64,000 nucleotides of DNA from CAYLPJ01 sp964385465 (GTDB taxonomy: Bacteria; Planctomycetota; Phycisphaerae; SM23-33), in assembly GCA_964385465.1 (NCBI GenBank), contig CAYLPJ010000026.1, forward strand, positions 14,373 to 78,372. The letters are read 5' to 3'. This document shows, piece after piece, positions 33,801 through 42,620 of the stretch. Below the pieces are notes generated by a model. That model saw only the letters and a program-made list of their open reading frames with translations. It made no database searches and had not been told where the DNA came from. Each line of letters opens with the position of its first letter. The first letter of the stretch is position 1. Position numbers and translations under genes: made by a program.

Positions 33801-35057
33801 ATGGCTCGTGTGGCCCTCACAGCCGCCCTGCTGGCATCGCTGACCGCCATCGCGTCCGCGGACAAACTCTATCTCACCGACGGGCGGACGTTCACGGGCA
33901 CGGTCGCCGTCAAGGGCGACACCGTCCACATCACCGTTCCCTACGGGACGTTGCGGTTCAGCAAATCGGTGGTCGAGCGGATCGAGCTGAAGGACACGCC
34001 CGAGCAGGAGTTCCGCAAGCGCCTCGGCGAGACGGCCCTGGACGACCCCAACGCCCTCTCCGCCCTGGCCGGCTGGGCCGCCGAGAACGCCCTCGAGCGC
34101 CAGGCCAACGACCTCTACACCCTCATCCTCAAGCTCGACGCCGATCACCCGCGGGCCCGGCGGGCCCTGGGCTTCATCCGGATCAACAAGCAGTGGATGA
34201 CATTCGGCAAGGCCCTGGAACTCGCCCGGGGGCGCATGGAGGCCGGGAGCTACGCCGCCCTGCTGGCCGACATCCTGCCGGCCCTCAAGGCCGCCGCCAA
34301 CACCAAGGCCCGGCACATGGAGGTGGCCGAACTGCTGGCCCACACGCAACTGCGAAGCAAACGCTTCGCCGAGGCCGCCGAAGCCTTCGCGCTGCTCGCC
34401 GAGCAGGCCGATCCCCCCCGCAGCGCCCGGGCGGCCGCGATCATCCGAATCCTCGAGGAAAACGCCGACGGCATGTACGTCCTCCGCGAGGCCTATCCCC
34501 CCACCGCCGGGCTGCTTGGCGACGCCAGGCCGTCCATCGAGCCCGGACCGGCCTCGCTGGCCAACCCCGTCGTGCTCGACGCCGCCCTCCGCGACCGGGC
34601 CAAGCAGGAGATCTCCGCCGGGCGCGAGCTGATGGACGAGGCCCGCACGCTCGACGCCACCGACCCCGACGCCGGCGCCGCGAAATACGCCCGGGCCGAG
34701 CAGGCCTTCCAACGCGCCGACGCGCTCGTGCCCGACATCGCCCGCAGCTACCTGGTGGAGATCATCCGCCGCCGGGTGGCCGCCATCCGCAAGGACGCCG
34801 ACGGCAACGCCCGCAAGTTCGACGAGCAGATGGGCAACCTGGGGGTCAGGGACCTCTCCCCGAAGGACTACAAGAACATGATCCTTCGGCTGATCCACCA
34901 CCTCGACGGCACGCGGGCGGACCTCCAGCGCATCCTCGAGCTCGCCGCGCCCTACCCCCGCGAGCTCGTCCTCGAAATCAAGTGGGCCGAGTTTGGCTTG
35001 ACAAAGATCGAGAACATGAGGAAGATTCTCGTTACGGAACTCGATGGCAGGAAATAG
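33801..35057 (+). CDS. Secreted TPR-like protein with N-terminal Sm-like barrel, function unknown (418 aa)
   Basis: Signal peptide about 1-20 (ending ASA). Residues 21-65 (KLYLTDGRTFTGTVAVKGDTVHITVPYGTLRFSKSVVERIE) form a small beta-barrel seen at the start of many planctomycete TPR proteins. The rest is helical with TPR-like units such as NDLYTLILKLDADHPRARRA and ELLAHTQLRSKRFAEAAEAF. It overlaps the next gene by 14 bp, so the two are translationally coupled. The combination hints at an envelope scaffold plus protease pair. Confidence 0.7.
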   Translation: MARVALTAALLASLTAIASADKLYLTDGRTFTGTVAVKGDTVHITVPYGTLRFSKSVVERIELKDTPEQEFRKRLGETALDDPNALSALAGWAAENALERQANDLYTLILKLDADHPRARRALGFIRINKQWMTFGKALELARGRMEAGSYAALLADILPALKAAANTKARHMEVAELLAHTQLRSKRFAEAAEAFALLAEQADPPRSARAAAIIRILEENADGMYVLREAYPPTAGLLGDARPSIEPGPASLANPVVLDAALRDRAKQEISAGRELMDEARTLDATDPDAGAAKYARAEQAFQRADALVPDIARSYLVEIIRRRVAAIRKDADGNARKFDEQMGNLGVRDLSPKDYKNMILRLIHHLDGTRADLQRILELAAPYPRELVLEIKWAEFGLTKIENMRKILVTELDGRK

Positions 35058-36255
35058 ACACTACATCGCGATGGTTGTCTTTCTTGCCGGCGCCGCCGCC
35101 CTTGCGGCCGCGACGCTGACCAGCCTGCCCGATTTCCTCTCCTCCGGGGGCATCCAGAAGGCCCTGACCGACCTCGACGCCGGCCGATTCGAGCAGGCCG
35201 AGAAGCACGCCGTCGCCCTCGCGACCGACCCCGAGCATCCCGCCGCGCGGGCGTGGGCGATCGTCGCGGCCGCCAGGCACCGCCGCGGGCAGTACGCCTC
35301 GGCCTCGCGGGCGTACCGGCTGTTCCTGGCCTCGGCGGACACGCAACGGATGCGGCAGTACGCCCTGGACCAGATCGAGGCCTGCCGCCGCGCAACCGAG
35401 CCGCGCCCGCCCCAGACACCGGCGCCCCCGAGCAAGCGGCTGGACGCCGAGCAGCGGGAGCGGCTGGGCGAGGTGCACGACCGCCAGTACGTCGAGTCCA
35501 GCGAGCATTTTGTCGTGCGGGCGCGGAACCCCGAACTGGCCAAGCTGGTCGCCGGCGAGGCCGAGGTCGCCCTCGACCGGATCTGCCACGTCATCCTCGC
35601 CGGGCAGGACTACCCGCACACGGTGACCATCCGAATCTGGGCCGACCACGACAGCTATCGCGCCCACGCCACCGACGCCCCGGAATGGTCCGGCGGGAGT
35701 TTCCGGCTGATCAGCAACGACGGCATTCTCAACCGCCGGATCGACCTGACACAGCGAAACGTCGAGGGCGAGTTCGCCACCATCATGGTCGACCGCGTCC
35801 TGCCCCACGAGATGTGCCACCTCGTCCTCCAGGAGTTCTTCGGCGACGCCACCTGCCCGCTGTTCCTCAACGAGGGCCTGGCCATGATGGCCGAGTCCTC
35901 CGCCGACACCGGCCGCGTCGAACTGGCCGGCAAAACCGTCGCCGGGCGGGCTCGGACGAGCCTCGAGGCCCTGCTGGTCGCCCGGCGGTACAACATGGAC
36001 GAGCCGCGGAGCTTCTACGCCATGTCCTTCAGCTTCGTGGAGTTCCTCCACGGGCGGATGACGCCCAGGCAGTTCCGCGAGTTCCTCCTGCACGTCAAGG
36101 GCGGCTGCACTGTCGCCGACGCCCTCCAGCGCAGCCTCTACCTCCCCGCCCGGGACGGCTTCCTGCCCGCCGTTGCCTCCGCCTGGGAAGACCACGCCGT
36201 CGAGCAGTCCCAGTTCGTCGAGGCCCTCGCCCTGACCGACCCGGCAAGGGACTGA
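35044..36255 (+). CDS. Gluzincin (peptidase MA-like) metallopeptidase with N-terminal membrane segment (403 aa)
   Basis: A hydrophobic segment at about 7-27 anchors or exports the protein. A TPR-like region (about 35-110) and a Pro-rich linker lead to a gluzincin domain: His255-Glu256-Met-Cys-His259 (HExxH) and the third ligand Glu277 in FLNEGLAMMAE, the spacing of the peptidase MA family (PF13485). A complete active site implies an active periplasmic zinc protease. It overlaps the upstream TPR gene by 14 bp. Confidence 0.85.
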   Translation: MAGNRHYIAMVVFLAGAAALAAATLTSLPDFLSSGGIQKALTDLDAGRFEQAEKHAVALATDPEHPAARAWAIVAAARHRRGQYASASRAYRLFLASADTQRMRQYALDQIEACRRATEPRPPQTPAPPSKRLDAEQRERLGEVHDRQYVESSEHFVVRARNPELAKLVAGEAEVALDRICHVILAGQDYPHTVTIRIWADHDSYRAHATDAPEWSGGSFRLISNDGILNRRIDLTQRNVEGEFATIMVDRVLPHEMCHLVLQEFFGDATCPLFLNEGLAMMAESSADTGRVELAGKTVAGRARTSLEALLVARRYNMDEPRSFYAMSFSFVEFLHGRMTPRQFREFLLHVKGGCTVADALQRSLYLPARDGFLPAVASAWEDHAVEQSQFVEALALTDPARD

Positions 36256-36495
36256 TCCACGCGGCGCCGTTCCCGCGAAGCTCCGCACGACAAGCACCGA
36301 ATCTCACGGAAGCCTCAGGGGCCGAAACACCGAACCCGCCTCCTCCCGGCCGACGACATACGTGGCCCCGCCAGCGCGTCCCCCGCAACATCACCCCCGC
36401 GTTCCCCCGCCCCGTTTCCGCGGGCGCATAACAAAGCCGTGCACTCCGCGTCGAGTCGCCGAAACGGGGCCCACCTGGTTTGACGGCTCCGGCCA

Positions 36496-36592
36496 GGGAG
36501 TCCTCCGGCACGCGTCGCAGGCTCGCTTATGGCTGCTTCCTTCCGGACCTGACCAGGTTCACGGCGCAACGCTGCAGAGGGCCCAGCCCTCA
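36496..36592 (-). ncRNA. ffs: Signal recognition particle RNA, small bacterial (4.5S) type
   Basis: On the minus strand the diagnostic apical segment GGTCAGGTCCGGAAGGAAGC is exact, the Ffh-binding domain with its tetraloop. Flanking arms pair: GCGTTGC with GCGACGC, CTC with GAG, and outer GGG with CCC, giving one long hairpin of about 95 nt, as in RF00169. Ends are estimated from the pairing. No Alu domain is evident, so it is the short form. No clear promoter was identified. Confidence 0.9.
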
Positions 36593-37150
36593 ACGCCATC
36601 TCACCAGGCGGGGTGACTCATCTCGGCCAACCCTCGACGGAGAATTCAGTCCCGCTGTAGCGGATTGCGGGTCTCCCGAAGGATCAGGGCACCGCTAGCG
36701 CCCCACCTAGCACGGCAACCGCTCACCATACCACGGACCCCGCCGATGAAGCAAGCACCCCGCGAGCGGATTCCGCCCGCCGATCGGTCCCCCGCCCGGT
36801 GACCGGTCCCCGGTGGCGACGGCACGCCACCGGCCCCGCCGAGGTCCCCGTCGGAGGTCCCCTCCCTCCGGGCGCCCCCCCTCGGCCCCGGTGTGTCGGT
36901 TCTGTCCACCCGCCGGGACAGTGGACACAGAACCCATGGGGATCTGTTAATCTATGTTATTAAACGACTTATGATAATTCTATCCCTGTCCACCCCGCCG
37001 TCCGTCCGGACAGTGTCCCCGGTGGTGGGACACGAGGCTCCGCGGGGCGGCGGGTCCGTGCGTCGCGAACGCGGATGGGTGAGGTACGTCGCAGCCGCCC
37101 GGGGGTTTCAGGGGTGGAATCTCTTCGAGGCGGCGATCCGGGAGACTGCG
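36593..37150. other. Divergent intergenic region, 558 bp, between SRP RNA and GH123 operon
   Basis: No gene recognised. It contains the dyad-flanked AT-rich island (36898-37033), the only strongly AT-rich stretch in the window. TATGAT/GATAAT within that island could serve as a -10 element, but no good -35 accompanies it. Confidence 0.6.
36898..37033 (+). repeat. AT-rich core flanked by two similar dyad elements
   Basis: A 45-bp core (36941-36985, about 73 % A+T by count) is flanked by related elements. The left one has CTGTCCACCC...GGACAGTG (36902-36923) inside an inverted repeat with arms GGTTCTGTCCAC and GTGGACACAGAACC (36898-36934). The right one has CTGTCCACCCC...GGACAGTG (36986-37015), followed by a perfect hairpin GTGTCCC-7 nt-GGGACAC (37013-37033). 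The role is unknown. Confidence 0.6.
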
Positions 37151-39451
37151 ATGCGGAACCCTTGCGCGGCGGTTGTGGCGGTGGCGAGTGTGGCGTGGCT
37201 GGCGGCCGGGGCCGGAGCGGGCGAGGGCCTCGTGCCCAATGGCGGGTTCGAGGAGCCGGCCGGAGCGGACCCGCGGGAGCAGATCGCCCGGGATATCCGC
37301 AAGCTCTACGGCGGGGCCAAGCCGACGCCGTTCGCCGGGTGGTTCTTCGGCGGGGGCTGGGAGAACGGGCGGTACACGGTGCACGCCTCGTCGGAGGCCC
37401 ACAGCGGCAAGCGGTCGTGCGAGATCCGCTGCCGCAAGAAGGGCCGGGGGGGCATCGCGTCGATGCCCTTCAAGCTCCGCCCGGGCACGATCGTGAAGGT
37501 GGAGTTCTGGCTGAAGGCCCGCGACGCCGAGGGCGGGCAGGTGCTGCTGAACTTCGAGGGCACGCCCGGCGACGGCTGGAACCGCCTCCGCATCCCCGGC
37601 GGGACCTACGACTGGCGCAAGGTCACCCGCCGCTGCGTCGTGCCCGTCCGCCACAGCCGCGCCGACGGCCAGACGCTGCTGATCTTCATCTACTCCAAGA
37701 CCGGCGGGTCGATCTGGATCGACGACGTCTCGGTCACCACCGTGGACGTCAACGAGCTGGCGGAGTCCCCCGGCCCGCCGGCGCTGACGGCCCCGCGTCC
37801 CAAGGCCGTCCCCGAGCCGGCCGGGTCGGTCGGCTACCGCGTGGACGTCGCCGACGGGCTGACCAAGGTGCTCTCGAACACGGACTTCGCGGCCGAGACG
37901 GCGGGGCGGGCCTCGCTGGCCCTCTGCCGCAACGAGGCCGAGGCCGTGCAGGTGATCGTCGAGGCCCCGTGGCGGGACGTGAAGGTCGAGGCGGTGGATC
38001 TGTCCCCGCTGACCGGCCCGGACGGTGCGACGATCCCGGCGTCGGCAATGACCTGGCGGCGGGTGGACGACGTGGAGACCACCGTCTCCCCGCCTTACCC
38101 CGTCCGCCGCGTGGGCCTCTGGCCCGACCCGCTGATGCCCCCGGGCCCCTTCACCGTCGAGGCCCCCTCCCGCCGGGCCGTGTGGGTCGAGCTCAAGGCC
38201 CCCGCCGACGCCGCGCCGGGACGCTACAGGGGCACGATCACGGTCCGCCCGGCCGGGCTCGAACCCACCGCCGTGCCCCTCGATGTCACCGTCTGGGACC
38301 TGGCCATCCCCGACAAGACGCACCTCCGCACGCTGACGTGGCTGGGAACGGGGGTGATCCGGGCGTTCTACGGTCTGAAATGGTCCCCGGAGAACCAGCG
38401 GCGGTTCGAGCGCATCCTCCGGGACTACCAGGACATGCTGCTGGATCACCGCCTCGGCCCCGGCGGCGCGGTGGCCAACCGCGTGCACAAGAACCGCAAG
38501 ACCGGCACGTACGACTTCTCGCAGGTGGACCAGCGGCTCCAGCGGCTGATCGGGCGGGGAATGAACGCGTTCATCATGGGCACGGCCCCGAACCTCAAGC
38601 GCAAGGGCAAGAAGCGGTACACGCCGGAGTTCATCGCGCAGTTCACCGACATGCTCAAGGCCTACGGCGACCACCTCCGCGAGAAGGGCTGGATCGACAA
38701 GGCCTACGTGTACACCTACGACGAGGCCCCCCGCTCGGCCTGGCCGGAGGTGCGGAAGATCGCCAAGGCCATCCGCGCCGCCGCGCCGGAGCTGCGCATC
38801 CTCCAGTGCCTCAACCAGCCGGCGGGGGTCAAGGCCCTCGAGGACGCCATCGACGTCTTCGACGTCTACGTCGCCCAGTACCACCGCACCGGCGTGGCCA
38901 ACCTCCAGAAACGCGGCACGGAGGTCTGGCTGGCCGTCTGCTGCTACCCCATGGAACGCCCCAACCTCTTCATCGAGTACCCCCTGATCGACGGGCGCCT
39001 GCTGGCCGTCTACTGCTGGAAGTACAACGCCGCCGGCTTCGAGTACTGGTCGCCGAACTCCTGGGGAACCAACTGGCGGGCCAAGCCCCCCAACCAGTGG
39101 CCGGACGCGCCGTGGAACCCCAACACCTTCGGCCGGTACAACGGCGACGGCTACCTCCTCTACCCGGGGCCGGACGGCAAGCCCTACCCGTCGATCCGCC
39201 TGAAGGCCTTCCGCGACGGCGTGGAGGACTACGAGCTGCTGCGGCTGCTGGCGGGCCTGACCGACCGGGCCCGCAAGGCCGGCAACGCCCCGGCGAACCT
39301 GCTCGCCGCCGCCAAGGCCGTGCTGGACACCGAGGGCGTCCTCGCCGACAGCGGGACCATCCTCGCCGACGCCGAGGCGTACAAGGCCTTCCGCCGCCGC
39401 GCCGCCGAGACGGCCCTGAAACTGAAAGCCCTTGTGGGAGAATCAGAATGA
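37151..39451 (+). CDS. GH123/DUF4091-type glycoside hydrolase with N-terminal binding domain (766 aa)
   Basis: Signal peptide about 1-22. Residues 25-200 form a carbohydrate-binding-like beta-sandwich (NGGFEEPAG ... IWIDDVSV). A GH123 N-terminal-type domain (about 240-390) precedes the catalytic barrel; AYVYTYDEAPRSAWPEVRK carries the Asp-Glu pair used by GH123 for substrate-assisted catalysis. The DUF4091 end has EYWSPNSWGTNW and LKAFRDGVEDYELLRLL. Known GH123 enzymes release beta-N-acetylgalactosamine from glycosphingolipids; many relatives have other substrates. GGGAG is 6 nt before the ATG. It is coupled to the next gene by ATGA. Confidence 0.85.
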   Translation: MRNPCAAVVAVASVAWLAAGAGAGEGLVPNGGFEEPAGADPREQIARDIRKLYGGAKPTPFAGWFFGGGWENGRYTVHASSEAHSGKRSCEIRCRKKGRGGIASMPFKLRPGTIVKVEFWLKARDAEGGQVLLNFEGTPGDGWNRLRIPGGTYDWRKVTRRCVVPVRHSRADGQTLLIFIYSKTGGSIWIDDVSVTTVDVNELAESPGPPALTAPRPKAVPEPAGSVGYRVDVADGLTKVLSNTDFAAETAGRASLALCRNEAEAVQVIVEAPWRDVKVEAVDLSPLTGPDGATIPASAMTWRRVDDVETTVSPPYPVRRVGLWPDPLMPPGPFTVEAPSRRAVWVELKAPADAAPGRYRGTITVRPAGLEPTAVPLDVTVWDLAIPDKTHLRTLTWLGTGVIRAFYGLKWSPENQRRFERILRDYQDMLLDHRLGPGGAVANRVHKNRKTGTYDFSQVDQRLQRLIGRGMNAFIMGTAPNLKRKGKKRYTPEFIAQFTDMLKAYGDHLREKGWIDKAYVYTYDEAPRSAWPEVRKIAKAIRAAAPELRILQCLNQPAGVKALEDAIDVFDVYVAQYHRTGVANLQKRGTEVWLAVCCYPMERPNLFIEYPLIDGRLLAVYCWKYNAAGFEYWSPNSWGTNWRAKPPNQWPDAPWNPNTFGRYNGDGYLLYPGPDGKPYPSIRLKAFRDGVEDYELLRLLAGLTDRARKAGNAPANLLAAAKAVLDTEGVLADSGTILADAEAYKAFRRRAAETALKLKALVGESE

Positions 39452-40104
39452 GCTCGCCAGCAGCCGCATGGAGTGTCCTGGTCGCCGCCGCCGTGGGAGC
39501 CGGCCTGGCCGGCCTGGCCGCCGCGCCGCTTCCCGCCGCCGAAGGCAAGGCCGACAGCCAACTGATTCGCAACCCCTCGCTGGAGGTCCGCAGCGGGCCT
39601 CGGAAGTTCTACCCGGCCGAGCCGTGGGGCTACGCCCTGCTGGACGGCGTGGCCCGAAGTCCTTTTGCCAACTGGGGTTACTCGGGCTTCTGGGACGGCG
39701 GAGAGTACGACATCAAGCTCGGCGAGGGACGGACGGGCAAGCTGTGCGCCCGGCTTGTCTGCCGCCGCCGCGGCCGCGGGGGCATCTGCACCGACGAGAT
39801 CCGCGTCCGCCCGGGCACGAAGCTCCGCTTCCGCGGGCACTTCAAGGCCGTCGCCGCCAGGGGCCGCTGCTGGGTGAACTTCGAGGGCGACGCCGGCGAC
39901 GGGTGGCACAAGATCGAGCTGCCGCGGAAGCCCGACTACGACTGGATGGAGGTCACCGGCGAGCTCACCGCCGCCGGCCCCCGCCGGGGGCGCAAGCTCG
40001 CCGAGGACGGCAAGGTCGCGGTGCACGTCTTCATCTACACCCGGGCCTACGGGGAACTGTGGATCGACGACGTGACGCTCAGGCCAATCAGCAGCGAGAA
40101 GTAG
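39448..40104 (+). CDS. Free-standing secreted carbohydrate-binding-like domain, paralogue of the upstream N-terminus (218 aa)
   Basis: After a signal peptide (about 1-31) the whole protein aligns with residues 25-200 of the preceding GH123 protein: RNPSLEV/NGGFEE, GRGGICTDEIRVRPGTKLRF/GRGGIASMPFKLRPGTIVKV, VNFEGDAGDGWHKI/LNFEGTPGDGWNRL, DYDWMEVTGEL/TYDWRKVTRRC and ELWIDDVTL/SIWIDDVSV. No catalytic domain follows. It starts within the GH123 stop (ATGA) and is probably made with it, perhaps to help bind the substrate. Confidence 0.8.
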   Translation: MSSPAAAWSVLVAAAVGAGLAGLAAAPLPAAEGKADSQLIRNPSLEVRSGPRKFYPAEPWGYALLDGVARSPFANWGYSGFWDGGEYDIKLGEGRTGKLCARLVCRRRGRGGICTDEIRVRPGTKLRFRGHFKAVAARGRCWVNFEGDAGDGWHKIELPRKPDYDWMEVTGELTAAGPRRGRKLAEDGKVAVHVFIYTRAYGELWIDDVTLRPISSEK

Positions 40105-40155
40105 CCGCCACGCCGTCGGAGAGAGCATGAACTGGCAAGTTTGCCCGGAAAACAC

Positions 40156-40184
40156 TTGCCTAAGGTGTAAACCCTAGGTATCAT
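40156..40184 (+). promoter_or_regulatory. Sigma-70 promoter of the PEP-CTERM gene at 40316
   Basis: TTGCCT (4/6), 17-nt spacer, TATCAT (5/6), followed by an A/T-rich initially transcribed region. Predicted leader about 125 nt. Confidence 0.6.
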
Positions 40185-40315
40185 ACCGGAGTTAATTTGA
40201 AATTGTTCGGTCGGGTGTGTATCCGGCCATGGTGGTGAGGCAAAGCCCGGTTTTCGAGCCTGCCGGGCCGCGCCGCTGTGTTCTTTGCCCGACTCGAGTA
40301 CTGGAGGTCAACAAG

Positions 40316-40954
40316 ATGAGGGTTCCCGAGGTTTCTGCGCTGATCGTGTGCGCCATGGTCGCCGTGACCGGGCCGCTCCTGGCTGACGACTTCAATCCAC
40401 CGTCCTGGCGAGGGAACGACACCTCGCTGACGGCGGAATGGGAGATACTCAGCGACACCAACCCGCTACCCCCGGACGGGCCGCTGACGTCCATGAGCGG
40501 GACAAGTGGCATCTACACAACGGAACTTGAGACATGGGACACAAGCTGGCAAACGGGAGACGGTGACGGCGAGCTGATCTGGTCCGCGCGGAACAGCTTC
40601 AAGATCACGATGGACAACTTCGCCGACTCGTCCGACGAGATGCTGATCTGGCTTCAGATGACCGGGGCGTGGACCGCCGCGCCGGAGATCGTGATCGTTC
40701 GGGGGTATGGCGTGGACGAAGGCTGGGTCTTCGGCGACGAGACGGCGCCGCTGGCGTCGGGAGCATCGTCGACGCAGGCATGGTGGCTCTACAGCCTTGC
40801 CCCGAGCACAGACAAGGTCGAAGTCTGGGGCGATTGCCTGGCCGGCACGACGCTCGACCAGGTCGTGATGGATATCACCCCCGAACCGGGCACGCTGGGG
40901 CTGCTGCTTCTCGGCGGCCTGGGGGTGCTGATCCGAAGGCGCCGCGCCGCCTGA
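40316..40954 (+). CDS. PEP-CTERM sorting-domain protein, function unknown (212 aa)
   Basis: Signal peptide about 1-23 (ending LLA-DD). The body is beta-rich and Trp-rich (PPSWRGNDTSLTAEWEIL, ENMLIWLQM-like strands) without a recognised domain, although short planctomycete PEP-CTERM proteins of this kind are common. The C-terminus is ITPEPGTLGLLLLGGLGVLIRRRRAA, a full sorting tag. GGAGG lies 9 nt before the ATG. It is a single-gene unit with its own promoter and terminator. Confidence 0.87.
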   Translation: MRVPEVSALIVCAMVAVTGPLLADDFNPPSWRGNDTSLTAEWEILSDTNPLPPDGPLTSMSGTSGIYTTELETWDTSWQTGDGDGELIWSARNSFKITMDNFADSSDEMLIWLQMTGAWTAAPEIVIVRGYGVDEGWVFGDETAPLASGASSTQAWWLYSLAPSTDKVEVWGDCLAGTTLDQVVMDITPEPGTLGLLLLGGLGVLIRRRRAA

Positions 40955-40979
40955 GCCCACACTGCAGATCGAAGCATTC

Positions 40980-41014
40980 CCGGCCCCCGTCGCCCGCCGG
41001 CGGGGGCCGGCTTT
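40980..41014 (+). terminator. Probable intrinsic terminator of the PEP-CTERM gene
   Basis: A 10-bp perfect stem CCGGCCCCCG / CGGGGGCCGG with an 11-nt loop, followed by CTTTG. The T-tract is short, so efficiency is uncertain. Confidence 0.55.
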
Positions 41015-41028
41015 GTGCGCGCCCGGCC

Positions 41029-41056
41029 TTGCAATCGCGGCGTGGGCCGATAGGAT
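41029..41056 (+). promoter_or_regulatory. Putative promoter of gnd
   Basis: TTGCAA (4/6), 16-nt spacer, TAGGAT (4/6), directly after the terminator and about 55 nt before the gnd start. Confidence 0.45.
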
Positions 41057-41116
41057 TCCCTTGCCGGGCGCGAGGCGCGCGGCGCAACACGAGCGACAAG
41101 GTAAAGGAAGCGCACC

Positions 41117-42592
41117 ATGGCCGAAGCGAAGGCGGATATCGGGCTGATCGGGCTGGCGGTGATGGGCCAGAACCTGGTCCTGAACATGAACGACAACGGC
41201 TTCAACGTGGCGGTGTACAACCGCACGGTGAGCAAGGTGGACGACTTCAAGGCCGGCGAGGCCAAGGACCGCGACGGGATCATCGCCACGAAGTCCGTCG
41301 AGGAGTTCGTCGCCGCGCTGAAGAAGCCCCGGCGGGCGATGCTGCTGGTCAAGGCCGGCGACCCGGTGGACAAGTTCATCGACACGCTCATGCCGCACCT
41401 CGAGCCCGGGGACATCATCATCGACGGGGGCAACAGCAACTTCAACGACACGCGGCGCCGCTGCGCGAAGGTCGAGGACGCCGGGCTGCTGTACATCGGC
41501 ACGGGCGTCTCCGGCGGCGAGGAAGGCGCCCGCCACGGGCCGAGCATCATGCCCGGCGGAAGCCCGGCGGCGTGGGAGCACGTCAAGCCGATCTTCCAGG
41601 CCGTCGCCGCCAAGGCCACCGACCCCAAGACCGGCGGCGAGGAGCCCTGCTGCGACTGGGTCGGCGAGAACGGCGCCGGGCACTTCGTCAAGATGGTCCA
41701 CAACGGCATCGAGTACGGCGACATGCAACTCATCTGCGAGGCCTACCACCTCATGAAGGCCATGGGCCTGGAGCCCGGGGAGATGTCCGAAGTCTTCGCG
41801 AAGTGGAACGAGGGAGACCTCGACAGCTACCTCATCGAGATCACACGCGACATCCTCGCCCACGTCGACGAGGAGACGGGCAAGCCGATGGTGGACGTGA
41901 TCCTGGACACGGCCGGGCAGAAGGGCACGGGCAAGTGGACGGGCATCACGGCTCTGGACCTGGGCATGCCCCTGACGCTGATCGGCGAGGCGGTGTTCGC
42001 ACGGTGCCTGTCGGCGCTGAAGGACGAGCGGGTGGAGGCGGCCAAGGTGCTCACGGGCCCGGAGGCGAAGTTCGACGGGGACCGCGACGCGTTCATCGAG
42101 GACATCCGCCAGGCGCTCTACGCCAGCAAGATCGTCAGCTACGCCCAGGGCTACCAGCTCATGCGGGAAGCGGCGAAGGAATACGAGTGGAACCTGAACT
42201 ACGGCGGGATCGCGCTGATGTGGCGCGGCGGGTGCATCATCCGCAGCCAGTTCCTCGGGCACATCAAGGAAGCGTTCGACGCCCAGCCCGACCTGGTCAA
42301 CCTGCTGCTGACGCCCTACTTCAAGGACGCCGTGACCAGTTGCCAGGACGCCTGGCGGCGCGTGGTCGCCCGGGCCGTCCAGATGGGCCAGCCCGTCCCG
42401 GCCTTCAGCAGCGCCCTGGCGTACTTCGACGGCTACCGCAACGAGCGCCTGCCGGCCAACCTGCTCCAGGCCCAGCGGGACTACTTCGGCGCCCACACCT
42501 ACGAGCGCCTGGACAAGCCCCGCGGCGAGTTCTTCCACACCAACTGGACCGGCACCGGCGGGACGACGACCGCCAGCACGTACAACGCCTGA
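41117..42592 (+). CDS. gnd: 6-phosphogluconate dehydrogenase, decarboxylating, long form (491 aa)
   Basis: Converts 6-phosphogluconate to ribulose 5-phosphate with NADP reduction in the pentose phosphate pathway. The nucleotide motif is IGLIGLAVMGQNL (8-20), with NADP-type residues NRTVSK at 35-40. Catalytic residues Lys192, Asn196 and Glu199 in KMVHNGIEYGDM are intact, as is VSGGEEGARHGPSIMPGG. The C-terminus ends with FFHTNWTGTGGTTTASTYNA as in dimeric long-chain enzymes. AAAGGAAG precedes the ATG. It heads a run with the tagaturonate epimerase gene 28 bp downstream. Confidence 0.96.
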   Translation: MAEAKADIGLIGLAVMGQNLVLNMNDNGFNVAVYNRTVSKVDDFKAGEAKDRDGIIATKSVEEFVAALKKPRRAMLLVKAGDPVDKFIDTLMPHLEPGDIIIDGGNSNFNDTRRRCAKVEDAGLLYIGTGVSGGEEGARHGPSIMPGGSPAAWEHVKPIFQAVAAKATDPKTGGEEPCCDWVGENGAGHFVKMVHNGIEYGDMQLICEAYHLMKAMGLEPGEMSEVFAKWNEGDLDSYLIEITRDILAHVDEETGKPMVDVILDTAGQKGTGKWTGITALDLGMPLTLIGEAVFARCLSALKDERVEAAKVLTGPEAKFDGDRDAFIEDIRQALYASKIVSYAQGYQLMREAAKEYEWNLNYGGIALMWRGGCIIRSQFLGHIKEAFDAQPDLVNLLLTPYFKDAVTSCQDAWRRVVARAVQMGQPVPAFSSALAYFDGYRNERLPANLLQAQRDYFGAHTYERLDKPRGEFFHTNWTGTGGTTTASTYNA

Positions 42593-42620
42593 GCCTCACC
42601 GGCCGGGACGCGAGGAACGC

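Noticed and set aside
36898..37033. Chromosomal origin of replication
   Set aside because: AT-rich with nearby TGTCCAC sequences, but no consensus DnaA boxes (TTATCCACA) and no dnaA/dnaN genes nearby.
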